From positions 1 to 64,000 of the forward strand of contig NZ_CAMLDL010000009.1 in assembly GCF_946478955.1 (NCBI RefSeq): a stretch of 64,000 nt of DNA, in the 5' to 3' direction. Within the stretch, counting starts at the first letter, position 1. The number at the start of each line of letters is the position of its first letter. The position numbers and the translations under genes are program-made. The DNA is from an uncultured Sphingomonas sp. (GTDB lineage Bacteria; Pseudomonadota; Alphaproteobacteria; Sphingomonadales; Sphingomonadaceae). Shown piece by piece: positions 33,136 through 42,671 of the stretch. The notes under the pieces are model-generated. The model saw only the letters and a program-made list of their open reading frames with translations. It was not told the origin of the DNA and searched no databases.

Positions 33136-34155
33136 GTGTCGCCACAGCCACCTCTGCCACATCTCCTCCTTGAAGGTATCGATGAACCCGCCTTGTTGCT
33201 GGAGGGGCAGACCATAATCGTCGCCAATCAAGCGGCACACACGCTTCTTGGGCAAGGATTGGCTGGCCGCGACATTCGCCTGGCCATCCGGCATCCGCTC
33301 GCGCTGGAACATATATTTGGCACTCAGCGCGGCGCCGCTCATTCTGGGAATATCGATCTCGTAGGCATCGGTTCCAGCGAACGCCCCTGGACGTTGAAGG
33401 TTCGACCAATCACCGGCTCGATGCAGATGATCCTTCTTTCTGATCGCACCGCCGCCATTTCGGCGGAGCGTATGCGGACCGATTTTGTGGCCAATGCCAG
33501 CCACGAACTGCGCACGCCGCTTGCGACGATCATGGGCTATTCGGAGACGCTGGCGGACGAGGGCCCATTGGACGAGGCGATGCGGCGTAAATTTGGTGAC
33601 ACGATCCATTCCGAATCAGAACGAATGTTGCGAATCATCGAAGACCTGATGAGTCTGTCACGTATCGAGGCGGATCGTTATCGCATGCCATCGGACGAAA
33701 TTGACCTTGCGGCCATCGCAAAAAGCGCCGTTTCAAATAGCCGAATACATGCCGGGCAGAAACAGTGCGACATCTCGCTGTTGGTCGACGGTGATATACC
33801 GACGGTCAGGGGTGATCGCGGTCAATTACTTCAGGTCGTCGAAAATCTTGTTTCAAATGCCATACGCTACGGTTGTCAGGCGGACGGCGGAAAAATCGAT
33901 CTGACGATCAATCTTGATGGCGGAATGGTGCGCCTCGCGGTCAAGGATTACGGCGACGGTATTGCCGCCGAACATTTGCCCCGCCTGACCGAACGATTCT
34001 ATCGCGTCGATGATGCTCGTAGCCGCAATTCTGGCGGTACCGGTCTTGGGCTCGCCATCGTGAAGCACATCATTGAACGTCATCGCGGACAGCTCGACCT
34101 GCGATCAACGCTGCACCAAGGCACCGAGGTAATCATCCATTTGCCGCTTGGCTGA
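33136..34155 (+). CDS. phoR: Phosphate-regulon sensor histidine kinase PhoR (no membrane segment)
   Basis: Sensor kinase that would phosphorylate PhoB during phosphate limitation. The 339-residue product has a PAS-like N-terminal domain (residues 10-105), HisKA with the phospho-acceptor His123 (NASHELRTPL), and an HATPase_c domain with N box (VVENLVSNAIRYG), DYGDGIA and GTGLGLAIVK. Unlike E. coli PhoR no transmembrane helix precedes the PAS domain; the start is a GTG and no upstream coding sequence adds one. Attachment to the membrane would then rely on PhoU and PstSCAB. Next to the pst genes and Pho box. Confidence 0.87.
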   Translation: MSPQPPLPHLLLEGIDEPALLLEGQTIIVANQAAHTLLGQGLAGRDIRLAIRHPLALEHIFGTQRGAAHSGNIDLVGIGSSERPWTLKVRPITGSMQMILLSDRTAAISAERMRTDFVANASHELRTPLATIMGYSETLADEGPLDEAMRRKFGDTIHSESERMLRIIEDLMSLSRIEADRYRMPSDEIDLAAIAKSAVSNSRIHAGQKQCDISLLVDGDIPTVRGDRGQLLQVVENLVSNAIRYGCQADGGKIDLTINLDGGMVRLAVKDYGDGIAAEHLPRLTERFYRVDDARSRNSGGTGLGLAIVKHIIERHRGQLDLRSTLHQGTEVIIHLPLG

Positions 34156-34172
34156 GGCCCCAATCGACGTCG

Positions 34173-34201
34173 CTGTCATGAAAATGTAACGCGACTGTCA
34201 C
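34173..34201 (+). promoter_or_regulatory. Pho box: three 7-base PhoB repeats upstream of pstS
   Basis: CTGTCAT (34173-34179), ATGTAAC (34184-34190) and CTGTCAC (34195-34201) are spaced by exactly 4 bases, an 11-base period. That matches the direct-repeat PhoB site. It lies 70 bases ahead of pstS and just after phoR, and implies PhoB control of pstSCAB-phoU-phoB. Confidence 0.88.
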
Positions 34202-34270
34202 AGAGGATCGCCAGTTGCCGACTATCGAAACGCCGAACACCCCCTGGGTGTGGGGCGATCAAGGAGCATT

Positions 34271-35314
34271 ATGTCCATGAAGAAGATGGTTTTCGCGCTG
34301 CCGATGGTAGCGATTCTCGCAGCTTGCGGTGGCGGCGGATCCGGCGCGTCCGGCGCTGGCGATATTAAGGTCGTTGGTTCCTCGACGGTCTATCCGTTCA
34401 CGACCGCTGTCGCCGAACAGTTCATGAAGGATAACCCCGGCAGCCGGGTCGTCGTTGAATCGACTGGTACTGGCGCCGGCGTCAAACTATTCTGCGCTGG
34501 CATCGGCGACAAATTTCCCGACGCGCTTGATGCATCCCGCCCGATGAAGGCCAGCGAGTATCAAAGCTGCGTTGCCGCCGGTGTAAAGAATGTCATCGAA
34601 CTCCCTGTTGGTATCGATGGCCTGACCTTCATCGAGGGCAAGGACGGCCCCGGCCTGAACCTTACCGTGACCGACATTTACAAGGCGCTGGCCGCCAATC
34701 CGTTCGGTAAGGGGCCAAACACGGCCAAGACCTGGAAGGACGTGAACCCGTCGCTTCCCGCTATCCCGATCAAGGTAATGGGGCCGCCGACCACCAGCGG
34801 CACCCGCGATAGCCTGGCCGACCTGATCCTGACCAAGGGCTGCGAAAGCGACAGCGCGATGAAGGATTTGAAGAAGTCAGACGAAGCCAAGCATAAGGAA
34901 ATCTGCACGGGCATCCGCGCCGATGGCGCCTATGTCGAAGCAGGCGAAAATGACAACCTGCTGGTGCAGAAAGTCAGTCAGGAGCCGGGAACGCTTGGCG
35001 TCCTGGGTTTCAGCTTCCTTGAAGAAAACGCCGACAAGGTGAAACCGGTCAGCCTCGCGGGCGTGTCGCCGAGCGAAGAAACCATCGCCAACCTGTCCTA
35101 CCCCGGCAGCCGCAAACTCTACCTTTACTTGAAGGGCGAGCATATGGCCGCAAAGCCCGCCATGAAGGCATTTGTCGCCGCCTATGCCAAGGCATGGGGT
35201 AAGGGCGGCCCGCTTGAAGCCAAGGGCCTTGTTCCGTTCAGCGGTGCTGACGCAGAAGCCGCGGCTGCTCAGGCAGTTGCGCTCAAGCCGCTTGACCCGG
35301 CAACGTTGAAGTAA
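34271..35314 (+). CDS. pstS: Phosphate ABC transporter substrate-binding protein PstS
   Basis: Periplasmic phosphate-binding component. The start MSMKKMVFALPMVAILAACG is a lipoprotein signal with LAAC lipobox, so the protein is anchored in a membrane. AAGGAG sits ahead of the ATG. The binding-site runs VVGSSTVYPFT, ESTGTGAGVKLFC and TSGTRDSLADL are recognisable. 347 residues. It follows the Pho box. Confidence 0.95.
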   Translation: MSMKKMVFALPMVAILAACGGGGSGASGAGDIKVVGSSTVYPFTTAVAEQFMKDNPGSRVVVESTGTGAGVKLFCAGIGDKFPDALDASRPMKASEYQSCVAAGVKNVIELPVGIDGLTFIEGKDGPGLNLTVTDIYKALAANPFGKGPNTAKTWKDVNPSLPAIPIKVMGPPTTSGTRDSLADLILTKGCESDSAMKDLKKSDEAKHKEICTGIRADGAYVEAGENDNLLVQKVSQEPGTLGVLGFSFLEENADKVKPVSLAGVSPSEETIANLSYPGSRKLYLYLKGEHMAAKPAMKAFVAAYAKAWGKGGPLEAKGLVPFSGADAEAAAAQAVALKPLDPATLK

Positions 35315-35341
35315 GGGCGGCGGGACCGCGGAATTATCACC

Positions 35342-36697
35342 ATGACGATCATCGCGATCATTGCGGTCCTGGCCATTGCGTTGGCCGCAGGCCTGATTGC
35401 CCGAAACCGGGCAGCGGGCCTGCGCGCCGGTGGCAGTAAGCTGAACAGCCTGCCTTTTTATCATGCCGCCCACACTTTCTTGTGGTCCGCAGCGCCCGCC
35501 CTGTTGTTCCTGGCGGTGTGGACGCCGATCAGCCAGAACATGGCCGATCAGGCGGTACTTGCGTCACCTGCGGGGCAAGCCCTGCCTGCGTTCGAGATGC
35601 AGCGTAATGCCATCATGGCCGAAGCGCATGACATTGCGAGCGGGCGGATTTCCGTCGGCTATAACCCCGAATCCGCGACGATCGCGCCAGTTATGGCGCA
35701 AGAGCAGGGCAAATTTGGGCTGATCGGAATTGTGGTCGGCGCGCTGCTGGCATTTGCTGGCGCGTTTCTGAGCCTGCGCCGCGTCGGCATTGATTTCCGT
35801 GCTCGCACCGGCGTTGAACGATGGGTCAAGGCGCTGTTGATCGCTGCGTCGTCTATCGCTGTACTGACCACGCTCGGCATCATCTTGTCGCTATTATTCG
35901 AATCGATCCGGTTTTTCGGCATGGTCAGTCCGGTCGAATTTTTGACGGGCACCACTTGGAGCCCCGGCGGCCATCCTGGCCAGTTCGGTTCGCTCGGCCT
36001 ATTCTGGGGCACCGCCTTCATCGGCGCAATTATCGCCATGATCGTCGCGGTTCCGCTCGGTCTGATGAGCGCCATCTATCTCACCCAATATGCGCCGACG
36101 GCCGCGCGCAAATGGATCAAGCCGGCGCTGGAGATTCTCGCGGGTGTGCCCACGGTCGTCTATGGCTATTTCGCCGCGCTGACCGTCGGCCCATTCATCC
36201 GCGACGCCGCCGTTTCCATCGGCATCACCAGCGCATCAGCGGAAAGCGCGCTGGCGGCGGGGCTGGTCATGGGCATCATGATCATTCCGCTGATCAGCTC
36301 CATGTCGGACGACAGCATCACCGCCGTCCCCCAATCGATGCGCGACGGTAGTCTGGCGCTTGGCGCCACCCGGTCGGAAACGATCAAAAAGGTGCTCCTG
36401 CCTGCTGCTCTCCCCGGCGTCGTCGGCGGCGTCCTGCTCGCTGTTAGCCGCGCGATTGGCGAGACGATGATTGTGGTGATGGCCGCCGGCCTGGCCAGCA
36501 ATATGACCGCCAACCCCTTCGCAAGCGTCACCACGGTGACGGTGCAGATCGTCCAGCTGCTGACCGGCGATCAGGAATTCGATAGCGCCAAGACGCTGGC
36601 CGCCTTCGCGCTTGGCCTGATCCTGTTCGTGGTCACGCTGGCCCTCAACCTCATCGCGCTTCGCGTGGTCCGGAAGTATCGGGAAGCATATGACTGA
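35342..36697 (+). CDS. pstC: Phosphate ABC transporter permease PstC
   Basis: One of two membrane subunits of the high-affinity phosphate importer. The 451-residue protein is longer than enteric PstC because of an extended N-terminus (extra hydrophobic segments before residue 160, a pattern common in alphaproteobacteria), followed by the usual binding-protein-dependent transport core with the EAA-like loop SMRDGSLALGATRSETIKKV. It overlaps pstA by 8 bases. Confidence 0.94.
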   Translation: MTIIAIIAVLAIALAAGLIARNRAAGLRAGGSKLNSLPFYHAAHTFLWSAAPALLFLAVWTPISQNMADQAVLASPAGQALPAFEMQRNAIMAEAHDIASGRISVGYNPESATIAPVMAQEQGKFGLIGIVVGALLAFAGAFLSLRRVGIDFRARTGVERWVKALLIAASSIAVLTTLGIILSLLFESIRFFGMVSPVEFLTGTTWSPGGHPGQFGSLGLFWGTAFIGAIIAMIVAVPLGLMSAIYLTQYAPTAARKWIKPALEILAGVPTVVYGYFAALTVGPFIRDAAVSIGITSASAESALAAGLVMGIMIIPLISSMSDDSITAVPQSMRDGSLALGATRSETIKKVLLPAALPGVVGGVLLAVSRAIGETMIVVMAAGLASNMTANPFASVTTVTVQIVQLLTGDQEFDSAKTLAAFALGLILFVVTLALNLIALRVVRKYREAYD

Positions 36698-37589
36698 TCT
36701 GGCACAGACCAATCGTTGGACGGGTGCCGCGATGCAGAAACGCATTGCTAGGCGCTATGCCGCCGAGCGTAATTTCAAGCTGATGGGGCTGCTCGCCATT
36801 GGGCTTAGTCTTGCGTTCCTCGCCTTCCTGCTGATTACAATGATCTCGCGCGGGGCGAGCGGCCTGACGCTGGATTTTCTGACGCAATCGGATTCGACCA
36901 ACGCGTCGACGGCGGGCGTTTGGGGGGCGCTCAAGGGCAGCTTCTACACTATCCTCGTCACGATGGGACTGGCCTTCCCGGTTGGTGTCCTATCGGCGCT
37001 GTATCTTGAAGAATTCGCTCTCAAAAATCGCTGGACCGATCTCATTGAGGTGACGATCAACAATCTCGCTGCGGTGCCCTCTATCATCTTCGGTCTGCTC
37101 GGCCTTGCGGTGTTCCTGAATACGCTGGACCTGCCGCGATCGGCACCGCTCGTCGGCGGCCTGACGCTGGCGCTCATGACTTTCCCCGTGATCGTCATTG
37201 CCGGCCGCAATGCCATCAAGGCGGTTCCGCCGTCGATTCGCGATGCCGCACTGGGCGTCGGCGCATCGAAAATGCAGGTCGTGTTCCACCATGTCCTGCC
37301 GCTTGCGCTGCCGGGCATTCTCACCGGCACCATCATCGGCATGGCACGTGCGTTGGGCGAAACGGCGCCGCTGCTGATGATCGGAATGCGCGCCTTTATC
37401 GCGGTCCCGCCGAACAGCATCATGGATCCGGCGACCGTCCTGCCGATGCAGATCTTTCTCTGGTCAGACGAGGTTGATCGCGCCTTCGTCACCAATACCA
37501 GCGCGGCTATCATTGTCCTGCTCATCTTCGTGCTGATGATGAACGGCCTCGCTATCTATCTCCGCAACAAATTCGAACGCCGCTGGTAA
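36690..37589 (+). CDS. pstA: Phosphate ABC transporter permease PstA
   Basis: Second membrane subunit. About six transmembrane helices; the EAA loop [19 protein letters not shown] couples to PstB. A short N-terminal cytoplasmic stretch of about 33 residues precedes the first helix. The ATG overlaps pstC. 299 residues, within the usual range. Confidence 0.95.
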   Translation: MTDLAQTNRWTGAAMQKRIARRYAAERNFKLMGLLAIGLSLAFLAFLLITMISRGASGLTLDFLTQSDSTNASTAGVWGALKGSFYTILVTMGLAFPVGVLSALYLEEFALKNRWTDLIEVTINNLAAVPSIIFGLLGLAVFLNTLDLPRSAPLVGGLTLALMTFPVIVIAGRNAIKAVPPSIRDAALGVGASKMQVVFHHVLPLALPGILTGTIIGMARALGETAPLLMIGMRAFIAVPPNSIMDPATVLPMQIFLWSDEVDRAFVTNTSAAIIVLLIFVLMMNGLAIYLRNKFERRW

Positions 37590-37596
37590 GGCAGAT

Positions 37597-38418
37597 ATGG
37601 AAATGATCGACACCATCGTCCCCGTCCCGACCGACATAGCCGAAGGATCTTTGTCCAACGCGGCGCCTAAGATGACGGCGCGCGACGTCCGCGTATTCTA
37701 TGGCGAGAAGGAAGCCATCAAGGGCGTCGATATCGACATCCATGATGACAAGGTCACTGCCTTCATCGGCCCATCGGGCTGCGGCAAATCAACTTTTTTG
37801 CGCACGCTCAACCGGATGAATGACACCATTCCCAATGCCCGCGTTACCGGCCAGATCGAACTGGACGGGCGCGATATTTATGCCCCCGCGATGGACGTCG
37901 TCCAACTGCGCGCCCGGGTCGGAATGGTTTTCCAGAAACCCAACCCCTTCCCCAAGTCCATTTACGAAAATGTCGCGTACGGCCCGAAGATCCACGGCCT
38001 CGCCGCAGGCAAGTCGGAGCAGGACGAGATTGTCGAAAAGTCGCTGAAGCGCGCCGGCCTGTGGGACGAGGTGAAGGACCGCCTAGACGACAGCGGAACC
38101 GCCTTGTCGGGCGGACAGCAGCAGCGGCTTTGCATCGCCCGCGCGATTGCCGTCGACCCGGAAGTCATCCTGATGGACGAGCCCTGTTCGGCGCTCGACC
38201 CGATTGCGACGGCCAAGATCGAGGAACTGATCCACGAGCTTCGCGGCCGATACGCCATCGCCATCGTCACCCATAATATGCAGCAAGCCGCGCGCGTGTC
38301 GCAGCGGACGGCGTTCTTCCACCTCGGCGAGTTGGTTGAATATGGGAAGACATCGGAGATTTTCACAAATCCGCGGCAACAGCGCACGCAGGATTACATT
38401 ACCGGCCGCTACGGCTGA
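37597..38418 (+). CDS. pstB: Phosphate ABC transporter ATP-binding protein PstB
   Basis: ATPase of the phosphate importer. Walker [13 protein letters not shown] signature LSGGQQQR, Walker [14 protein letters not shown] and the switch His in [12 protein letters not shown] are all intact. 273 residues, including a short N-terminal extension. It starts 7 bases after pstA. Confidence 0.96.
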   Translation: MEMIDTIVPVPTDIAEGSLSNAAPKMTARDVRVFYGEKEAIKGVDIDIHDDKVTAFIGPSGCGKSTFLRTLNRMNDTIPNARVTGQIELDGRDIYAPAMDVVQLRARVGMVFQKPNPFPKSIYENVAYGPKIHGLAAGKSEQDEIVEKSLKRAGLWDEVKDRLDDSGTALSGGQQQRLCIARAIAVDPEVILMDEPCSALDPIATAKIEELIHELRGRYAIAIVTHNMQQAARVSQRTAFFHLGELVEYGKTSEIFTNPRQQRTQDYITGRYG

Positions 38419-38432
38419 TCGGAGCTTACAAC

Positions 38433-39140
38433 ATGGCGACCACCAGCGGACATACGCTTAAAGCCTTTGATGACGACCTCGACCGGTTGCGCGCGCTTAT
38501 CAGTCAGATGGGCGGCCTGGCCGAACATAGCATCCGAGAATCCATGCGCGCGTTGTCGCAACGCGACCTGGAGGGTGCGAAGCAGATCATCGAGGATGAC
38601 AAGAAGCTTGATGCCCTCGAAATTGAGACCGAGCGGCGCGCGGTTCAACTAATCGCCCTTCGCGCGCCAATGGCGGGCGACTTGCGCGACGTCGTTGCCG
38701 CCCTGAAAATCTCTGGCGTGGTCGAACGAATTGGCGACTATGCCAAGAATATCGCCAAGCGCATTCCCCTGATCGACAATGTCGGCAAGATCGAGGCCCT
38801 ATCGCTGATGCCGGAAATGGCCCGCATCGCGACCGAGATGGTTCATGATGTGCTCAACGCGTTCGTCAATCGGGATGCCGATGCTGCGGTCCGTGTGATT
38901 GAACGTGATCAGGCGGTGGATGATTTCTACAACAGTATTTTCCGCACATTGCTCACCTTCATGATGGAAAACCCGCACAACATTGGTCAATCGACCCATT
39001 TGCTGTTCATCGCGAAGAACATTGAGCGCGTTGGTGATCATGCGACCAACATTGCCGAAATGGTCTATTTCGCAGCGACCGGCGAACATTATGTCGATCG
39101 CCCCAAGGGCGCCGACCCGCTCGATCAGGGTCAGGAGTAA
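38433..39140 (+). CDS. phoU: Phosphate-signalling regulator PhoU
   Basis: Two three-helix-bundle repeats that link PstSCAB to PhoR, keeping the regulon off when phosphate is ample. The 235-residue protein shows E/DxxxD metal-binding patterns in both halves ([23 protein letters not shown] and [14 protein letters not shown]). It lies 14 bases after pstB. Confidence 0.95.
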   Translation: MATTSGHTLKAFDDDLDRLRALISQMGGLAEHSIRESMRALSQRDLEGAKQIIEDDKKLDALEIETERRAVQLIALRAPMAGDLRDVVAALKISGVVERIGDYAKNIAKRIPLIDNVGKIEALSLMPEMARIATEMVHDVLNAFVNRDADAAVRVIERDQAVDDFYNSIFRTLLTFMMENPHNIGQSTHLLFIAKNIERVGDHATNIAEMVYFAATGEHYVDRPKGADPLDQGQE

Positions 39141-39145
39141 GGCCG

Positions 39146-39829
39146 GTGGGGGTGAAGAGGCTCCTGCTGGTCGAAGATGACCGCTCGCTTGCCGATCTCG
39201 TCTCCTTCCATTTTGATCGTGCTGGATATGCCGTGACGCGGACGGGCGACGGCGAAGAGGCGCTGATCCTCGCGGAAGAAATCACGCCCGATATCGTCCT
39301 TCTCGACTGGATGATTGAAGGGATAAGCGGGATTGAAGTCTGCCGCCGCCTGCGCCGACGCGAGGCGACCGCCAATGTACCGATCATCATGTTGACGGCG
39401 CGCGGCGAAGAGGATGATCGCATCCGCGGGCTCGATACCGGCGCCGATGATTATATGACCAAGCCGTTTTCGCCCAAGGAATTGCTGGCCCGTGCCGGCG
39501 CGGTCCTTCGGCGGGTACGACCGGCGCTGGCTGCCGACGGGATGAGCTATGCCGGCATCGAAATGGATCTGACCGCGCACCGGGTGAAGCGTGACGGCAA
39601 GGCCGTGCAACTGGGTCCGACCGAATATCGCCTTCTCCGTCACTTCATGGAGAATCCGGGCCGTGTCTTTTCGCGCCAGCAATTGCTCGACACCGTCTGG
39701 CCCCACAGTGAGGAAATTGAGCTGCGTACGGTGGACGTTCATATCCGCCGCCTCCGCCTTGCGCTGGGAGAGCCGGATTTGATCCGTACGGTGCGTAGCG
39801 CAGGCTACTCGCTGGACGCGGCGGACTAG
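39146..39829 (+). CDS. phoB: Phosphate-regulon response regulator PhoB
   Basis: OmpR-family activator. Residues 1-120 are a receiver domain with acidic pair VEDDR, phospho-acceptor Asp54 (VLLDWMI) and conserved Lys in TKPF; residues 135-225 are a winged helix (VQLGPTEYRLLRHF, VDVHIRRLRLAL). It starts at GTG, 5 bases after phoU; a second in-frame GTG 6 bases further is also possible. It would bind the Pho box ahead of pstS. Confidence 0.95.
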   Translation: MGVKRLLLVEDDRSLADLVSFHFDRAGYAVTRTGDGEEALILAEEITPDIVLLDWMIEGISGIEVCRRLRRREATANVPIIMLTARGEEDDRIRGLDTGADDYMTKPFSPKELLARAGAVLRRVRPALAADGMSYAGIEMDLTAHRVKRDGKAVQLGPTEYRLLRHFMENPGRVFSRQQLLDTVWPHSEEIELRTVDVHIRRLRLALGEPDLIRTVRSAGYSLDAAD

Positions 39830-39870
39830 CACCGCTTTTCTTGCGGCGCCGGGCGAGCTAGGGACGCGGC

Positions 39871-40611
39871 ATGGCACGCAAGAATAAGCATAAGGGCGGC
39901 GGCAACCCAAATCGTCCGCGATTCTGGGGCAAGCACGCAGTCGCCGCAGCACTCGACAACCCCGACCGCAGGGTGGTGAAGGCCTGGGCGACGCGCGAAG
40001 CCGCCAATTTCATGCAATTTCCGCCTGACGTGACGGTCCTGATGGCCGAAGCGGCAGACCTCGGCCGCCTTGTTCCACATGACGCCCCCCACCAAGGCGT
40101 TGTGATTGAAGTTGAGCCGCTGGAGGAGCTGTGGCTGGGCGATGTGCTAGCCGACGCGCCGGAGCGTGCAACCCTGCTCGTGCTCGACCAAGTTACCGAT
40201 CCCCACAATGTCGGCGCCATTTTGCGCAGCGCCGCAGCGTTCGGCGCCATCGGCATTGTCACCCAGGATCGCCATGCCCCGCCGGAAGGCGGCGCGCTGG
40301 CCAAAGCAGCCTCGGGCGCGCTGGAGCGGGTGCCCTGGGTGCGCGTCGTCAACCTCGCGCGGGCGTTGGAAGAAATCGCCGAAGCAGGCTTCTGGCGCAT
40401 CGGCCTTGCGGGCGAGGCCAAGACCGACTTGAAAGAAGCCCTCGGCCCACAGCGGGTGGCGCTGGTCCTGGGCGCGGAGGGCCCCGGCATGCGGCCCAAC
40501 ACGCGCGAGCATTGCGACGCCATCGCGCGACTTCCGATTAGCGACGCCGTGGAAAGCCTGAACGTCAGCAACGCCGCCGCCGTCGCGCTCTATGCGGCAA
40601 GCGTCGCCTGA
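39871..40611 (+). CDS. rlmB: 23S rRNA (guanosine-2251-2'-O)-methyltransferase RlmB
   Basis: SPOUT (TrmH) methyltransferase. The N-terminal region FWGKHAVAAALDNPDR is the substrate-binding domain start; the knot reads LVLDQVTDPHNVGAILRSA, LVLGAEGPGMR and LPISDAVESLNVSNAAAVALY. 246 residues. Basic, lysine-rich N-terminus. Its TGA overlaps the next ATG by one base. TrmH-family members differ in target, so the exact guanosine is by family. Confidence 0.9.
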   Translation: MARKNKHKGGGNPNRPRFWGKHAVAAALDNPDRRVVKAWATREAANFMQFPPDVTVLMAEAADLGRLVPHDAPHQGVVIEVEPLEELWLGDVLADAPERATLLVLDQVTDPHNVGAILRSAAAFGAIGIVTQDRHAPPEGGALAKAASGALERVPWVRVVNLARALEEIAEAGFWRIGLAGEAKTDLKEALGPQRVALVLGAEGPGMRPNTREHCDAIARLPISDAVESLNVSNAAAVALYAASVA

Positions 40612-41234
40612 TGGTCCGCACCCGCGAAACGATCCACGCGAGTTGCGACATCCTCGCTGAACGGCATCCGGCCTTTGCAGAGGCTATTCAGACGTTTGGC
40701 AAACCCGAACCGCGGCAGAGCGATCCGGGCGTTGAAACTTTGCTGCGGACCATTGTTGGTCAGCAGGTCAGTGTTGCGGCGGCACGATCAATGTGGGCGA
40801 AACTGACCGCTAGGCTAGGCGAGCCGGTCGACTTGCAAGCGTTGATTGACTCAACCGACGAGGATCTGCGTGAGGCCGGGCTGTCTCGGCAAAAGGCCGG
40901 ATATGCCCGAAGCCTTGCTGGCCTGGTCCTGTCGGGCGAGCTCGATTTGGCGAACCTGCCTGAAGATGATGAAGACGCCATTGAGTTGCTGACACGGATC
41001 AAGGGCATTGGCCGCTGGTCGGCCGAAATTTACCTGCTGTTTGCCGAGGGTCGCGCCGACTCCTTTCCCGCTGGCGATCTCGCGGTTCAAATCCAGTTGG
41101 GCAAGATGATGGGGCACGACGGCAAACCGACCGAAAAACAGCTCCGCGAATGGGCCGAAAGCTGGAAGCCGCATCGCGGCGCGGCGGCGATCCTCGCCTG
41201 GCATTGTTACAACAATGTCGGAACCGCGCTCTAA
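40611..41234 (+). CDS. DNA-3-methyladenine glycosylase 2 family protein
   Basis: Helix-hairpin-helix base-excision enzyme, 207 residues, removing alkylated purines. The HhH is LTRIKGIGRWSAEIYLLF and the catalytic Asp156 is in FPAGDLAVQ. The core resembles AlkA without its N-terminal domain. One-base overlap with rlmB suggests co-translation. No Ada-like regulator adjoins. Confidence 0.9.
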   Translation: MVRTRETIHASCDILAERHPAFAEAIQTFGKPEPRQSDPGVETLLRTIVGQQVSVAAARSMWAKLTARLGEPVDLQALIDSTDEDLREAGLSRQKAGYARSLAGLVLSGELDLANLPEDDEDAIELLTRIKGIGRWSAEIYLLFAEGRADSFPAGDLAVQIQLGKMMGHDGKPTEKQLREWAESWKPHRGAAAILAWHCYNNVGTAL

Positions 41235-41237
41235 AAC

Positions 41238-42509
41238 CTATGGAACCCTGCTGAGGCCGGTGCTGTGCGACCGCGCACTCAGTCCGCTAATAATCTTGTG
41301 CCCCGGCTCAATCCGGAACGGAGACAGCTTTACGTCATCGCTCGTGCCGCGCCCGACAAGGAAGCTGGCCGACGCATGCCCTTCGCCCGCCGCGCTGCGG
41401 AACAGGATGTTGAAGGCGACGAGTGGAACAAACAATTCACGATCATCAACCTTGAATCGCTGCACCTGATCAATCGGCAAACGGACAATGCTTTTCAGCG
41501 CGACGCGGCCGAGCGGCGCGATGCCAGCAATTCGGTCGCCTTCGCCAATGGGCGATTGGAAGAAGCGCGCAATTTGCTGATCCTGCCCCGCATGCGCCGT
41601 GACCAGGATCGCCTCAACCAGAACATCGCGCGCCGGTGCCGCGCCTTCATTGTTCAGGATGATATCGAACTGGATGGCCACTTCCTTATCATTGACCAGC
41701 AGACGATCCGGCTGAAACTCGATGGTCAGAGCAGGACGCAGCGCCCGTGACACAATCAACCCGTCATCGGTGCGCGGCGGCGTTGGTGCCGGGGGCGCCG
41801 GTCTGGGCGCTGGGGTCGGCTGCGGAAGCGGTGCACGCGGTGGCGGCGTGACATCGGCTTCCGGCTGCGGACCGGCAAAGGCAAGGCGCCCCGGATCGTT
41901 GAAACGGCCCTGCCGCTGACGCCGCATCCACCAAACAAGCGCGGCCGCACAAATGGCGGCCGCAAGCGCGGCCAGCCAAGGCAAGATCGACATCCGCGTG
42001 TCGCTGCCAAGCATGGCGGCGGCCGGTGAATCGGAAGCCGCAATCGTCTGCTCGGGCGGCAGTGCCGGGGCGACCATGGAATTTGCCGGTGGCGTAGATG
42101 AGTCGGCGGCTCTGTTAGAGATCACTGTCGGCCGCGCAGGCGTCGGCTCCGCGAGCTCGGTAGAGCGCGACTCCGCCTGGTTGTCACCGTTCGCGGCGGG
42201 CGACGGCGATGTGTTGGTCGATGTTGGGGCGCTCCGCTGCGGTGTTGGCTGCGCGGCGGGCGGCGGCGGCGCCGGGCGCGGCGCCGTTACGGTGGTGCTG
42301 TTCGTCGGTGCAGGGCGCGTCGCTTGCCCATCGAGGGAGAAATTGCGCAACTGAGCCGGACCAACCGAATCGGCGCTCGGTGGCGGTGCTGCGGTGATAT
42401 CGATCGGCGCGTCGTTGCTTTGCGCGTTTGCCGGTCCCGCCATGACAAACGCCATCGCCGCGCCGGAAAGGCCCGAAACCGTCACAAAAAGGCGGCGCAA
42501 AGCCGTCAT
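41238..42509 (-). CDS. Hypothetical membrane-anchored protein with proline-rich linkers
   Basis: 423 residues. A signal peptide (cleavage near ANAQS, about residue 30) is followed by a long Pro/Ala/Thr/Ser linker to about residue 170, a membrane helix (about 173-193, LPWLAALAAAICAAALVWW), a short basic patch, a second Pro-rich stretch and a folded, strand-rich C-terminal domain from about residue 250 (ALTIEFQPDRLLVNDKEVAIQFDIILNN). The layout places the C-terminal domain in the cytoplasm if the signal is cleaved. No family recognised; convergent with the glycosylase gene. Confidence 0.7.
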   Translation of the reverse strand: MTALRRLFVTVSGLSGAAMAFVMAGPANAQSNDAPIDITAAPPPSADSVGPAQLRNFSLDGQATRPAPTNSTTVTAPRPAPPPPAAQPTPQRSAPTSTNTSPSPAANGDNQAESRSTELAEPTPARPTVISNRAADSSTPPANSMVAPALPPEQTIAASDSPAAAMLGSDTRMSILPWLAALAAAICAAALVWWMRRQRQGRFNDPGRLAFAGPQPEADVTPPPRAPLPQPTPAPRPAPPAPTPPRTDDGLIVSRALRPALTIEFQPDRLLVNDKEVAIQFDIILNNEGAAPARDVLVEAILVTAHAGQDQQIARFFQSPIGEGDRIAGIAPLGRVALKSIVRLPIDQVQRFKVDDRELFVPLVAFNILFRSAAGEGHASASFLVGRGTSDDVKLSPFRIEPGHKIISGLSARSHSTGLSRVP

Positions 42510-42671
42510 CTACCCACCCTGCCTGTTGGTTGGACGTCACGCTTGCCCGCCCCCGCGCGCCCGTGACTGAGCGCCGCTATCGCCTGATTGGGGAGTGGTT
42601 GCAAGTCACCAGACAAGCGTTCTGCGTCGACCGGCACCAAATCCGCGTCAATTACCGCCAACCGATTGAAA

